Of a DNA stretch of 64,000 bases, positions 22,701-34,100 are shown piece after piece. The first letter of the stretch is position 1. Each line of letters opens with the position of its first letter. A program made the translations under genes and the position numbers. Source of the DNA: Omphiscola glabra. Lineage: Eukaryota; Mollusca; Gastropoda; Lymnaeidae. A model generated the notes under the pieces. That model worked only from the letters and a program-made list of their open reading frames with translations, made no database searches and was not told where the DNA came from. The stretch lies in NCBI GenBank assembly GCA_964017045.1, contig OZ024809.1, forward strand, positions 1,550,001-1,614,000. Direction: 5' to 3'.

Positions 22701-24389
22701 ACGTCTAAAATTTGGTACCATTTTTTTTTAAATAAAAAAGTTGTTGGCAAAATAAGGCAGCAATGTGGAAAGTTGGTCAGTCACAATGTTTCATCATAAA
22801 ATTAGATGAACTTAGTAATTTAATTAACTTCTATTATAGGCCTACCTAAATTATTATTAAGATTAAGAACCAAAGACCAAAGTCAAAGCCAAAACTATAA
22901 TGTAGGTACTTCACCGAAGCAAGGGACAATCCTAGAAAATTTGTATCGGAAATGGGCGTCGGCGCGCGAAAATCCGTGTTTTTAATTTGTTGATGTTGCT
23001 GCAATTTCATTCATAAAATAATTACTATATCCCACAATTGTGTTCCTTTTCCGGCCTTACGCTTTAGAGGACATCTTGGCCTACATTTTAATCAATCTCT
23101 TTTTTATTTACAATCTGTTAATATTTGAGAAAATCCTTGGTGAATATAAGGCAACTTTCACCATTAATAAAAGTTAAAGTAAAAAACATGTCATTTTCAT
23201 ATTTATTATGCATCTCGGGCATACATTGATCTACCAGTATGCCAAATTTCAAAGCAACATGTCCTTCCCGAGAGACGCCATGGTTCCCCGCATGAGCAGT
23301 ATACTATGTAGGTCGCACTACCCAAATTCGCTAGGGTGTGACCACGCCCCCTTTTCAATGGCGGAAGATGCCGATACTCGACAAATATTCAATTATTATC
23401 ACTATTTACATCAAAATATTTGGATAACTTATAGTTTCGAGTGAACTTAAAAGTCTTTTAAACAAGAATATCCTAATTTGAGGTTTAAAAACCCGGTAGA
23501 GTCCATATTATAAATGATCACAATTTGCCGTGTGCAAAACGTTGTACTGGGCAGCCATTCACACAGCCACTTGCATTTGCATAATGGCTATACCGTAATA
23601 CTATTTCATTCATAAGAGTTGGCCGTGTGCAAAAACTATTAAACCATTGGTCAGGGAGAGCTTTAATTAATTATTCATGTGCCAAAGTTGAAAGATTAAA
23701 ATAAGTCGACCCTAAACAGTGTGTTTAAATAAAGGGGATGCGTTGCCTTATATAAACTATATAGTCATTGCGCATGACGCGATCAGCGGAATGAGGTCAC
23801 AAGATGTGGAGGTGTAGTCCATCCATGCCATAGTAAAAAATGACAAACCAAGTCGTACTTTAAAAATTCATAACTTTAAAACTACAACAGCTAAAAATAT
23901 GATTTTGGTGTTATAAATAAGTTATAAATTAGCTCTATTCAACTATGCCATTGGTTTATTAAAAAAAAAATTTTGAATTTTTTACCAAAGTACATCAGTT
24001 TATAAATTGGGCATACTTCATGGCAATTTATAAAAATAATGGATGGTAATTGAAATTACTTTTCTGAAAGTTACGATATGATTCACCTAAAATTATTATT
24101 AGGCTAAAGAACTAAACAAGCGAAGCTACATGTGCATGATTCAACCATAAATAATGACGGCTTGTCGACTCTGTCTGAGTGTCTCTCTTGTACTTGTAGT
24201 TTAACTAAGAAGATAAAATTCTTACCAAAATAAAAATTTAAGTGTGGGACCAGCAAAGCTAGATAACTTTGGAGCCTTAATATCTTTCTGTATTGTTTTT
24301 GATTCTTGAGAATAACTAAAGTCTCTATAAGTTATAAAAATTAACCCTATGCACAATGCATAAAACGGTGACCTGCCTAAGTCAGCCAT
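19666..24389 (-). CDS. SELENOT: Selenoprotein T, complete 4-exon gene
   Basis: Thioredoxin-like, endoplasmic-reticulum membrane oxidoreductase. The coding exons are 24389-24226, 21438-21201, 20224-20137 and 19769-19666, joined by GT-AG introns in consistent phases. Together they give 594 nt, 197 residues plus stop, close to the 195 of the human protein. Residues 9-21 are hydrophobic, a signal or anchor segment. The redox motif is Cys55-Ser-Ser-Sec58. Sec is encoded by TGA at 21431-21429 and is followed by GYKKVFEQY. A second hydrophobic stretch (LAVLKFVFIGLIMTG) and the conserved STGAFEI and VPIWSKLETG blocks also match the family. The start is the ATG at 24389, with an in-frame TAA ten codons upstream. 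A standard gene caller would stop at the TGA. The ALDH gene is divergent on the other strand. A SECIS element was not found by eye. Confidence 0.93.
19941..20118. repeat. Direct duplication in SELENOT intron 3, 89-bp period
   Basis: Two copies containing GGGAGATCAATAGAGTATAC and TTCTTAATTAAGAGGGCT. The duplication ends 19 bp before exon 3 in plus coordinates, that is just downstream of its donor. Confidence 0.9.
20137..20224 (-). CDS. SELENOT: SELENOT exon 3
   Basis: Encodes MYACLMLFFISNAIEGQLIS then TGAFEILFN, plus one base of Asp164. It matches the human VYACMMVFFLSN and STGAFEI blocks. The acceptor is CTGCAG and the donor GTAAGT. Confidence 0.92.
21201..21438 (-). CDS. SELENOT: SELENOT exon 2, contains the Sec codon
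   Basis: The acceptor is a pyrimidine-rich tract ending in CGCTAG. The exon completes Cys55 and continues Ser-Ser-TGA(Sec58)-GYKKVFEQY. It ends FFSWAIENK with donor GTTGGT. It codes 79 full codons. Read without recoding, it would be truncated three codons into the exon. Confidence 0.92.
21439..24225 (-). other. SELENOT intron 1
   Basis: A 2.8-kb intron. No other supported exon is seen. At 23205-23430 a more GC-rich patch containing CCAAATTTCAAAGCAACATG looks like an old interspersed repeat, but I cannot identify it. The frames at 21708-21896, 22083-22298 and 22547-22750 have no domain. Confidence 0.6.
24226..24389 (-). CDS. SELENOT: SELENOT exon 1
   Basis: Encodes residues 1-54 and two bases of Cys55. 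It begins MADLGRSPFYALCIGLIFIT, an N-terminal hydrophobic segment, and ends GPTLKFLF plus TG. The donor is the strong GTAAGAA. The human counterpart of the last residues is GPLLKFQIC. Confidence 0.88.
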
Positions 24390-24984
24390 GTTTATACAAT
24401 GGCCAGATTTTGGGTATTAATTTTTGTGGAGTCATGCCTACTTTTAAAGCAAAACTGTTTTTGAATGTCAGACTTTTAAATAATTGAAGATTTTCATGCT
24501 ATTGTGGGGAAATATTACATATATTTTTTTCATACAAAATAACATAGTTTTTTTTCAAATTAATACGTGTACATTTGCTATTGAACAGAAAAAATATCAA
24601 TAACCTTAAACAATGAAATCAATTCAGTCATGTATTGTTCTCAACAGATTTTTGTAAACAACGAAGTAAATAATTAAGTTACAGTTTTTAAAAATACCCT
24701 TGTCTCATGTAAGACGTGACTGTACTTTGTACCGACTTAATACGGCCCTTTTCCTTCAAAACAAGCCTAACATGCTCAAAAATCAGTGCCGGATTAGGGG
24801 TAAAAGTGCATTTTGAGTGCGTTAATTATTTATTGATGTTTAACTTAAATAAAACAACAGTTGTACTCTGAATCAGTGTGGTGTATCCAGCAGAAACTCT
24901 GTCACTGTCAGAGATGATTTTAATTTTGGAGGTGTTTCATTTTCATTCCAAACTGTCAATAATCTCTACTTATAATAATTAATA

Positions 24985-25896
24985 GGCAGTGTCCACACAT
25001 CCGCACGTCCGGCGCGCCGGACGTTTAGTGCGGGAGATAAAAAGTCCGGCGACCAAGTCACATGACCGCCGGACGCCTAGTTGGAGAAATTTTACCGGCA
25101 AGCTAGTGACCGCTAGTGGAAGATATGTCATGTGACCGCCGGACGACTAGTAGGTGTTATTATTCCGTCAGGTCATGTGACAAGAGGTCGCCGGCAAAAT
25201 AGTTGCATTGCATATGATATTCCAATATTGTGTACAGTAATTACATATATTAGTAAGCCAATCCCTAGATAATAAATAAATAAATATTGAACATGTTAAT
25301 ACATTCTTCGGTTATTGCACGCTACTAGTCCCTCTGTCGCTCACCCTAATCCGAACCCTAAATCTATCATAAACAAAGGGAAGTGACTCCCAATAAGGGG
25401 ACCACAACAGCACATTAGCCCATTCTTCATATGCTATGACTATGAGATACATAAACTGTAAGCATTTGACTGTGAATATTAAACTAGTCGGCCTATACTT
25501 AACTAACTTAACTTAACTAACTAGTAGTAGATTAGTAGACGTACTAGTATTACTATTTGATTCCGACTCAACAACAACAACAAAAAAAATGTCCGTTATA
25601 TTGGTTAAACATCTCATAAAGCTCTGACTACTGTTACAAATAAACGTAAAAAATTAAATATAAAATACACTTTTAATTAAAATAATACGAAAAAAATTGT
25701 AAAATTCGATCCCGATCCAGTAACCTATCACATATCGTAAGGTCGTTAAGCGTCTATTCTACCACAAGACCACACTGGTTCATATAGAACAGCCTTATCT
25801 TAAAACTAGGTTTGTTGCGGCGGTCATGTGACTTGGTCGCCGGACGTATAGTGCAGGGGATAAAAAGTCCGGCGCGCCGGACGTGTAGACACTTTC
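24985..25896. mobile_element. 912-bp TIR element with CpG palindromes, 9-bp TSD
   Basis: Inverted ends of roughly 100 bp carry the palindrome GTCCGGCGCGCCGGAC, the motif GATAAAAAGTCCGG and repeated CGCCGGAC blocks. A perfect 9-bp duplication TAATTAATA lies at 24976-24984 and 25897-25905. The end pattern GGCAGTGTCCACAC versus GAAAGTGTCTACAC is inverted. It contains a tRNA-like segment near its right end and no transposase frame. A 9-bp duplication is compatible with Mutator-like elements, but the AT-rich site makes exact borders uncertain. It lies between the divergent SELENOT and ALDH genes. Confidence 0.75.
25699..25781 (-). repeat. tRNA-like segment, possible SINE head
   Basis: On the minus strand an A-box-like TGGTCTTGTGG is followed about 58 nt later by a B-box-like GGATCGAATTT. 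The spacing resembles a tRNA-derived RNA polymerase III promoter. The cloverleaf does not close cleanly, so this is not a functional tRNA gene. It lies inside the 912-bp element. Confidence 0.35.
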
Positions 25897-26000
25897 TAAT
25901 TAATAACTTATATATAAATTTTGCTTTTGGTGTCACTGCTTATTATAGTAACCGACCTGGTAAATTCAGACAATTGGTGCCATGACATATCACACTCACA

Positions 26001-26160
26001 CAGCTGCCATTTTGGTTGCCACGACCGTGAACTTTTATAATTCACTGTCACTAAACCTAACCTGAACCCTAAATGTATCCCTAAACCTAACTACTAACTT
26101 GAACCCTAAATGTATCCCTAAACCTAACCTGAACCCTAAATGTATCCCTACCTAATTGCA
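26001..26160. repeat. Telomere-like minisatellite next to a shared flank
   Basis: Repeats of CCCTAAACCTAACCTGAA and ACCCTAAATGTAT, about 30-bp period, 3-4 copies. They follow the flank GCCATTTTGGTTGCCACGAC. A second copy of flank plus array lies at 63480-63650, so this is one dispersed family and not a chromosome end. Confidence 0.8.
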
Positions 26161-26355
26161 TCAATAGAGGTAGGGATACATAAAATAAAGGTAATATCTT
26201 TAAGGCGCAGATAAAAAACTAAATTCAGGTGTGTGCCAAATTTATTACAAAATTCCTCCCCATTACCCCTTGCCCCATTTCACTCAGTTTTTCAGCCTAC
26301 TTGACCATCATATTTAACAAAAAAATTATTTAAACTAAATTACCAGTCAAATAAG

Positions 26356-26523
26356 CAATGGTGTACAAAGGGGTCTGTGGAGAGGGGGATTGTTCCCAGA
26401 TAGCACTTTTTCATTTATATTAAGGGGGTGGCATTTTTGGAGACCTGGCAAAATTTTGATGTTGAAAGGAGGTGGTAAAAAGCTTGACCACCCAGGATGG
26501 CAGCAACCCTAGTTATGCCACTG
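26356..26523. mobile_element. Degenerate hAT-type MITE
   Basis: The right end CCCTAGTTATGCCACTG is the reverse complement of the CAGTGGCATAACTAGGG type, related to the element at 10434. The left end CAATGGTGTAC is diverged. No clear target-site duplication remains. Confidence 0.45.
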
Positions 26524-26529
26524 TTAATA

Positions 26530-27336
26530 TGACATTAAGATATAATTTTTCGAAAGTGAGTCCTAAAATGTCGACTGACCAGGAGCCTCCAGGGGTTTGA
26601 TCCGGCACTGCTCAAGATGTCTGGTTGCAATAGAGAGTAAAAGGGCATTTGGTTTTCAGAAATAGTTTTATTTTTAATATTGAATTCAAGCAAAATTCAA
26701 AGCATTATATATTTTATTATTTTTATGTTTGGAATAAGTCCTATCTTGTTCTACTATGAAATTAATAATACATTTTAATTATAAAGTGAGGCAGCGAAAT
26801 CCAAACTTAATCCTAAGCCCTGTCCATAAACTCTATGGGTCTCAGTCCAGAGTCCTATTCTTAAAGTATTCAAACCACCCTCACTTAAATTTAAACCCCC
26901 TATTTTAGCGCAACTTTAAGGCATGCCTTTAATTAATTCATTGTGGAGGACCTTGGCATTCTCACAAATTATTGTTTTAGAAATTCAATCACCAGCCAAA
27001 TGCTTTTCATTAATCCAAACTAAATTGAGTATTTTCTCTCATCTAAACTTTTCAGTCTCCTAGAGTTCAGTGTTGTAACGCCCTTTGACAGCATGACCAG
27101 ATTTGATTACTGCTTTATTTTTCTAAATTGTAAAAACAGTCAATTATGGGCATCTTGAACATAGTAGCGAGATCAGCCAATATCATACTTATAGTAAGAT
27201 GTACCTTATATTGAATTGCATTTTTGACATATGTCCTCTAACTGCTCTTATTAGGACCCACGGCAAACGCAATCAGTTGTCATTATGTTAAAAAAGTAAC
27301 ACAACACGTGCACAAAAGTATAAAGTTAGCAGCAAA
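26530..27336. other. No recognisable gene
   Basis: AT-rich intergenic sequence upstream of the ALDH gene. No exon or promoter element is identified. Confidence 0.4.
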
Positions 27337-27337
27337 A

Positions 27338-27776
27338 ATCACATCAGATACTTTCACATCATATGCTTTCACATCAGGTGCTTTCACATCAGATGCTTTC
27401 ACATCAGATGCTTTCACATCAGATGCTTTCACATCAGATACTTTCACATCAGATACTTTCAAATAAGACGTTTTCACATCAGATTCTTTCACATCAGATG
27501 CTTTCACATCAGATGCTTTCACATCAGATGCTTTCACATTAGACGCTTTCACATCAGACACTTTCACATCAGATGCACATCACAGACGCTTTCACATCAG
27601 ATTCTTTCACATCAGATGCTTTCACATCAGATGCTTTCACATCAGACGCTTTCACATCAGACGCTTTCACATCAGATTCTTTTACATCAGATTCTTTCAC
27701 ATCAGATGCTTTCACATCAGATTCTTTCACATTAGATTCTTTCACATCAGATGCTTTCACATCAGATAATATCATT
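27338..27776. repeat. Minisatellite, 15-bp unit, about 29 copies
   Basis: Unit TTTCACATCAGATGC with GATTCT, GACGCT and GATACT variants. The period of 15 keeps frames open on both strands (Ser-Asp-Val-Lys repeats), which are artefacts. The array ends about 330 bp before the ALDH start codon. Confidence 0.95.
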
Positions 27777-27915
27777 AGAAAGACTTGCTGGAAAATTTTC
27801 TATTCATCATCAGTGGCCTAGTTAAGTGCTAAGTGGCCTAGTTATGTAATAATTTGTAAACCAATTTAAATTTACTAGCCTTTTACCATTGAAAATATTT
27901 ATCTTCTACTTCTAG

Positions 27916-28101
27916 GATTTGGACTTGGTGATTAGAGCCAGACACCATAGGCGATGCTTCAATACTAATAGATTATAAAGTAGAACTAGAAGAGGACAAG
28001 AAATAGTTTACAGTGAATTATATACTTGCATTCATAATTGTATTCACTATTTAGCTTTGGATCTGTTAATTGTTAGCTAAATCACAGTAGCTGGAGACAA
28101 A
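27916..28101 (+). other. Possible 5' UTR of the ALDH gene
   Basis: A pyrimidine-rich tract ending TTCTAG at 27915 looks like a 3' splice site, so the first coding exon may begin at 27916 with a non-coding exon further upstream. An in-frame TAA at 28078-28080 precedes the ATG. Transcript data are needed to place the start of transcription. Confidence 0.35.
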
Positions 28102-28146
28102 ATGACAAATCAAGTTGCATCAACTGTAAAGATTCAGTTTTCACAA
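28102..28146 (+). CDS. ALDH exon 1 (first coding)
   Basis: Encodes [15 protein letters not shown], phase 0, donor GTAAGA. The start is supported by an upstream in-frame stop and by alignment of KIQFSQLFINN to human KIQYTKIFINN. Confidence 0.85.
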
Positions 28147-31100
28147 GTAAGAAATTAGAATCACTAACATTGATTTTTGTTGAAACTATTATGTTTTGGT
28201 TCTACTGTACTTACATTTTTTGCAGTATTTGCTTGTGTCTTGTCTATCAATTTTTTAGGCTATACATTTTTTTTGTAAAACTGGCTATGTTAATTACATT
28301 AATTTATTATTCTAAACCAACCCCTGCCCCTTACCTAATACATGGATTTATTCCAGTGTCCTTAAAAAAACTAAGGTTATACCCACAGTACTATCTACAT
28401 CTGTTATAATTATTTCACAAAATTCATAAAAAGAAAAAAGTGAATATATATTATAGCTAAATGGTTTACAAAGGCGACCATATCAGGTTCAATGTTATCC
28501 CAGCTTTAATCAAATATTTGGCTAGAATAGGCTCATCACCCCCGTGAAAGAGATATTCTTGGGGTGGAGGTAAATCTTGAGTTTAAAAAAAAATCTACAC
28601 GTAATGTTGGTAGAAAGCAGAAAACTTAGTGTGTGACTAAAAATTAACTGTCCAAGCTTTCTGGGTGCACAAAAGTAAAGATAAAAGTATTATAAGGTAG
28701 AGCTTTCTGGGCGCACAAAAGTAAAGATAAAAGTATTATAAGTTAAAGCTTTCTGAGCGCACAAAAGTAAAGATAAAAGTATTATAAGGTAGAGCTTCAT
28801 AAACCACAAAGCATAGTAACTTCATGTTTATATTCAAACATAATATGTTAAAAAAGAAGACAAATATGTTTTAACCAAATAACGTTGTTTGAGAACATGA
28901 TTTTATCAAAAGATTTGTAAGTGCATCACATGAAGCCATTACAGTTGTTAAGGAAATCAAACATGAATCCTAGGAAAGGTTCAGTAATCCATGCCATTTT
29001 TTCCCCACCCTGCTCTATGGGTTACTCTCTTTGCTGTCACAAGGATGACATTACAGCTAAATTTTGACTAACAAACCGCCTATTTCTGACTGAACCATCT
29101 GAAGTTGTTTTGGTCATAGGTTGGGCTGCCTTTTAGTTTTATATTATTTTTCTAAGCATAGTTTAAAAATATATATTTTTTTAACTTTACATTTTTGTTA
29201 ACTTGTACTGATGGTAAACATACTATACATAAATAGTTCTAAGTAACAAAAGCTGTGTACTGTGCTGACATTTTGTCATAATAATTATTTTGTTATTTTA
29301 ATATTTTCAAGAGCTCATAAAAATGTCATGTTCATTCCTTGCAGTTGTTCATCAACAATGAATTTGTAGACTCTGTAAATAAAAGAAGACTTCCTGTCAT
29401 CAATCCATCAACAGAAGACGTCATTTGTGAGGTTCAGGCTGCTGAAAAGGTTTGATTTTTATCTTATGAAAAATGGGCACAGTTGAAATCTGTTCATTAA
29501 ATCCATCATCTACATCTGTTTCTATACAAATCCATATCTCTAGCTATCTAACTGTACAGTTTTAGATACAAGCATTAGCAATAAATGACAGAAAATTCAT
29601 TAGTGTATGTATGAACAACTCACTCATTTCCATTGTGTTAAAAAAAATGAAAGGCAAGCTTAGAAAATTTTTGTCTCAAACAGGAGGATGTGGATCTGGC
29701 GGTTGCTGCTGCCAGACAAGCCTTTAAGCTGAACTCCCCATGGCGGACAATGGATGCTTCAAAACGTGGTACGCTGATTGGAAAATTTGCATCTTTACTT
29801 GAGAGAGATTCTGAGTATTTAGCTGTAAGTTTTGTGCATCAAATTAAATTCATGTAATTTTTTTTTTTATACTTTGAGACACTGATGAGGTGACTATCCA
29901 TTTCCTTTGACTAGATAATTGTCTTAATACTGTCCAATCAGAAAATAACATAGGCAATTCACTTTCAGAACTTGCCAGTTATCAACATTATTGTACATTG
30001 CTCAGCACACCAATCAGAAATTTGGCATTTTTGCAAAGTAAATGAGAGTAGAACATTTATAAGTAACCAAACTATTGTTTATCCACATCTTACTATTAGA
30101 AAAATTAAAAGTTCATCTGTGTGGTTTATTTTTAAACAATGCTTGTTACATTCCCAGTCCCTGGATGCTTTGGACAATGGGAAACCATACCTGAATGCTC
30201 TCGATGATGTTTCTGCGAGTATTGATCTCTTTAATTACTATGCAGGCTGGTGTGATAAAATATGTGGAAAGACCATTCCAGTTGGTAAATTCTGATTTTA
30301 AAAAGATTAAGCCTACTAATTAAGTTTTACAGGTAGCCTTGTTTTATAAAAGAAGAGAAAAACCAATCTAATGGATTCAAAACAGAATATTTTTTTAAAA
30401 AGTCTTAACAGTTTTCGCTATTCACATTTTGTTTCAGATGGAAACTATTTCACATATACCAGGCATGAACCAGTTGGTGTGTGTGGCCAGATTATTCCAG
30501 TAAATTATTTGATTTTTATTATTTTTACCAATTTTTGCTTTGGAGATGCCCATATTTTAAATATGTTGTAATTTTTGTTAAATTAATAAACTAAACATCA
30601 TGAAACAATATACAAATCATGAAACTATATGTACATTATGAAACAATATACACATCATGAAACATATACACATCATGAACTATATGCAGATCAAGAAACT
30701 ATATGCACATCATGAAACTATATTATGCACATCATGAAACTATATGCACATTATAAAACAATATACACATTATGAAACAATATACACATCATGAAACAAT
30801 ATACACATCATGAAACAATATACACATTATGAACTATATGCAGATCATGAAACTATATGCACATCATGAAACTATATTATGCACATCATGAAACTATATG
30901 CACATTATAAAACAATATACACATTATGAAACAATATACACATTATGAACTATATGCACATCATGAAACTATATGCACATTATAAAACAATATACACATT
31001 ATGAACAATATACACATCATGAAACTATATGCACATTATAAAACTATATACACATTATGAAACTATATGCACATTATGAAATAATATGCACAGCATGAAA

Positions 31101-34100
31101 ATATATGCACATCATGAAAATATATGCACATCATGAAACTATATGTTCATCATGAAACTATATACACATTATAAAACTATATGCACATTATAAAACTATA
31201 TGCACATTATAAAACTATATGCATATTATAAAATATTTATGGACATTATAAAACTATATGCACATTATAAAACAATATGCACATTAAAAAACTATATGCA
31301 CATTATAAAACTATATGCACATTATGAAACTATATGCACATACATGATGTAGAAATACTTAGGTGTTTTTTTTCATTTTAAAATAAAATATTGATTTGTC
31401 CTATTTTAGCATTGGTTTGGAATTCTTCTATAACATTTGTCCTATTTTACCATTGGCTTTGGAATTATTCTATAACATTTAGCCTCACTATTTTTTTTAT
31501 AAATTATTTCAAGTGGAACTACCCTCTAGCTATGTTAGCTTGGAAACTGGGACCTGCTCTGGCCTGTGGAAACACAGTTGTTCTTAAACCCTCAGAGTTG
31601 ACACCATTATCAGCTCTGTACTGCGCCCACTTGATAAAAGAGGTAAGAAACAAAAGAACAACTGATATCACATTTCTTCTGAGACCAGACTAAGCATCCC
31701 AGACTAAACATCCCAGACTAAACATCTCAGACTAAACATCTCAGACTAAACATCTCAGACTACACATCTCAGACTAAACATCTCAGACTAAACATCTCAG
31801 ACTAAACATCCCAGACTAAACATCCCAGACTAAACATCCCAGACTAAACATCCCAGACTAAACATCCCAGACTAAACATCCCAGACTAAACATCCCAGAC
31901 TAAACATCTCAGACTAAACATCTCAGACTAAACATCGCTTTTTAAAACCTTTTATTTGGCAACAAAAATGTATTAAAGGAGATTTAAGTGAATAACCTAT
32001 AAATTATTTATATTACTTAATAAATAAAAGCTTTTATGTAAAAAAAACATTAATTTTTTTCATTTTACTTGTTAACAGGTTGGCTTTATCCAGATTATGA
32101 TTAAATTATAAAAAATTATCTACCTTGTCCTGGGTATCTTTTTTGTCCCTTATAAATTCATCTTGTGTGTCCATTTGCTTCACTTTCACATTGTTTGCAG
32201 GCTGGCTTCCCTCCAGGTGTGGTCAACATAGTTCCGGGTTATGGCAACACAGCTGGAGAAGCCATCGCAAGCCACATGGACATTGACAAAGTAGCTTTTA
32301 CTGGATCAACAGAGGTTAGAGGTTAAAATGGTGCCTTGGGGTGATTCTGAATTTTTAAAGAAATATTCCAACAAGCACTCACCAAACCATTGGTCGGCAA
32401 TCCGGGGCTCATGAGCCGCATGCGGCTCTTTAGCGACCTGAGTGTGGCTCTGCCGGTCGGCCACAAATCGATTTTGACTCCCCAAAAATGGTTCTTGAAA
32501 AGAAATTTGGCTCTGAAATTTTTAAAAAGTTGTCCTGCTGCTAATTTTTGGCTCTTTCAACTAATGAGTTTGCCGACCACTGCCCTAGACCAACACACAC
32601 ACACAATTTTGCCATTTTCTGAGTTACTCAATTATTTGTAAAAATGTTTTAAAATAAAATTGTTTAAAAAATCACTTAATGCTAAGAAATACTCGGTGTG
32701 TATATTTGCCTTATCAAATACATGATCTCAAGTGACTACTGGGCCTTATCAAATACATGATCTCAGGTGAGTACTGGGCCATATCAAATACATGATCTCA
32801 AGTGAGTACTGGGCCATATCAAATACATGATCTCAAGTGAGTACTGGGCCATATCAAATACATGATCTCAAGTGAGTACTGGGCCATATCAAATATATGA
32901 TCTCAAGTGAGTACTGGGCCATATCAAATATATGATCTCAAGTGAGTACTGGGCCTTATCAAATATATGATCTCAAATGAGTACTGGGCCTTATCAAATA
33001 TATGATCTCAAGTGAGTACTGGGCCATATCAAATATATGATCTCAAGATGTCTTGCGGTGTTAAAATTTTTCTAATTGTAATATGTCGTCTTGGTTAAAA
33101 ATATGTATTTATTTATGTGCTGAAAATGAATATATACAATGTATTTAAAATAACAATTCCATTTATTTAGATCAGTGAAATAATCTTAACTTATCTTATA
33201 AACATTTAATTTCAAATCCACATTTTATAATTATAACACAAAAAATGATTTCTCTCCTCACTGTTCTATAACATATTTAAAAAAAAGGATGTCTATAGTT
33301 AGGATTTTGTAGCAAACAAAAAAATCAATTGTGGCAATGTATTTTGTTTTTCAATAATGAGTTACACAAATTTGACAAAGCATGAAACTACAATTAGGAA
33401 ATGGAATTTTTTTGCTGAGTCATGTCTAGATAATTTGAAGAAACTAGCATGTCATAAATGTTGTCATCTGTAGACAGGGAGAAACTAGCATGTCATAAAT
33501 GTTATCATCTGTAGACAGGGAGAAACTAGCATGTCATAAATGTTATCATATGTAACAGGAAGAAACTAGCATGTCATAAATGTTATCATATGTAACAGGA
33601 AGAAACTAGCATGTCATAAATGTTATCATCTGTAGACAGGGAAAAACTAGCATGTCATAAATGTTATCTTCTGTAGACAGGGAGAAAAGTCATGACAGCA
33701 GCTGCTCAGAGCAACCTGAAAAGAGTCAGTTTAGAACTAGGGGGGAAAAGTCCGCTCATCATTTTTGCTGATTGTGATGGTGAGTTATCTCCCATTGGTC
33801 TCCTTCATGTTTCTTTTTTTAAATGCTGAAGTTTAGTCAACTTTTTATAATTATAACTCAACGGGGTGGGGTGGGGGGAGAGAAGAAACAAAAGACACAT
33901 AACTCACAACCAGTGGCGTAGGAGAGGGGGGATAGGCACATTTTTTCTTTATATGGAGGGATGATATTTTCGGCCAGCTGAAGAGTTTTTTTCACAGCAA
34001 AAATCTCAACCTGCCTTGTGCGGCACTAACCCTAGTTACTCCACTGCCCATAACTAGGTGGTCTCTCTTTAAATACATGAGATTACTGACTTGTTTTTTT

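Noticed and set aside
25699..25781. Functional tRNA gene
   Set aside because: Box motifs are present, but the acceptor and other stems do not close, and it lies within a transposon.
27283..27821. Ser-Asp-Val-Lys and Thr-Ser-Asp repeat proteins on opposite strands
   Set aside because: A 15-bp array open on both strands. No signal peptide or flanking exon supports either.
29972..30295. 107-codon plus-strand frame overlapping ALDH exon 4
   Set aside because: Its second half is exon 4. The upstream half is intron, separated by the acceptor TTCCCAG.
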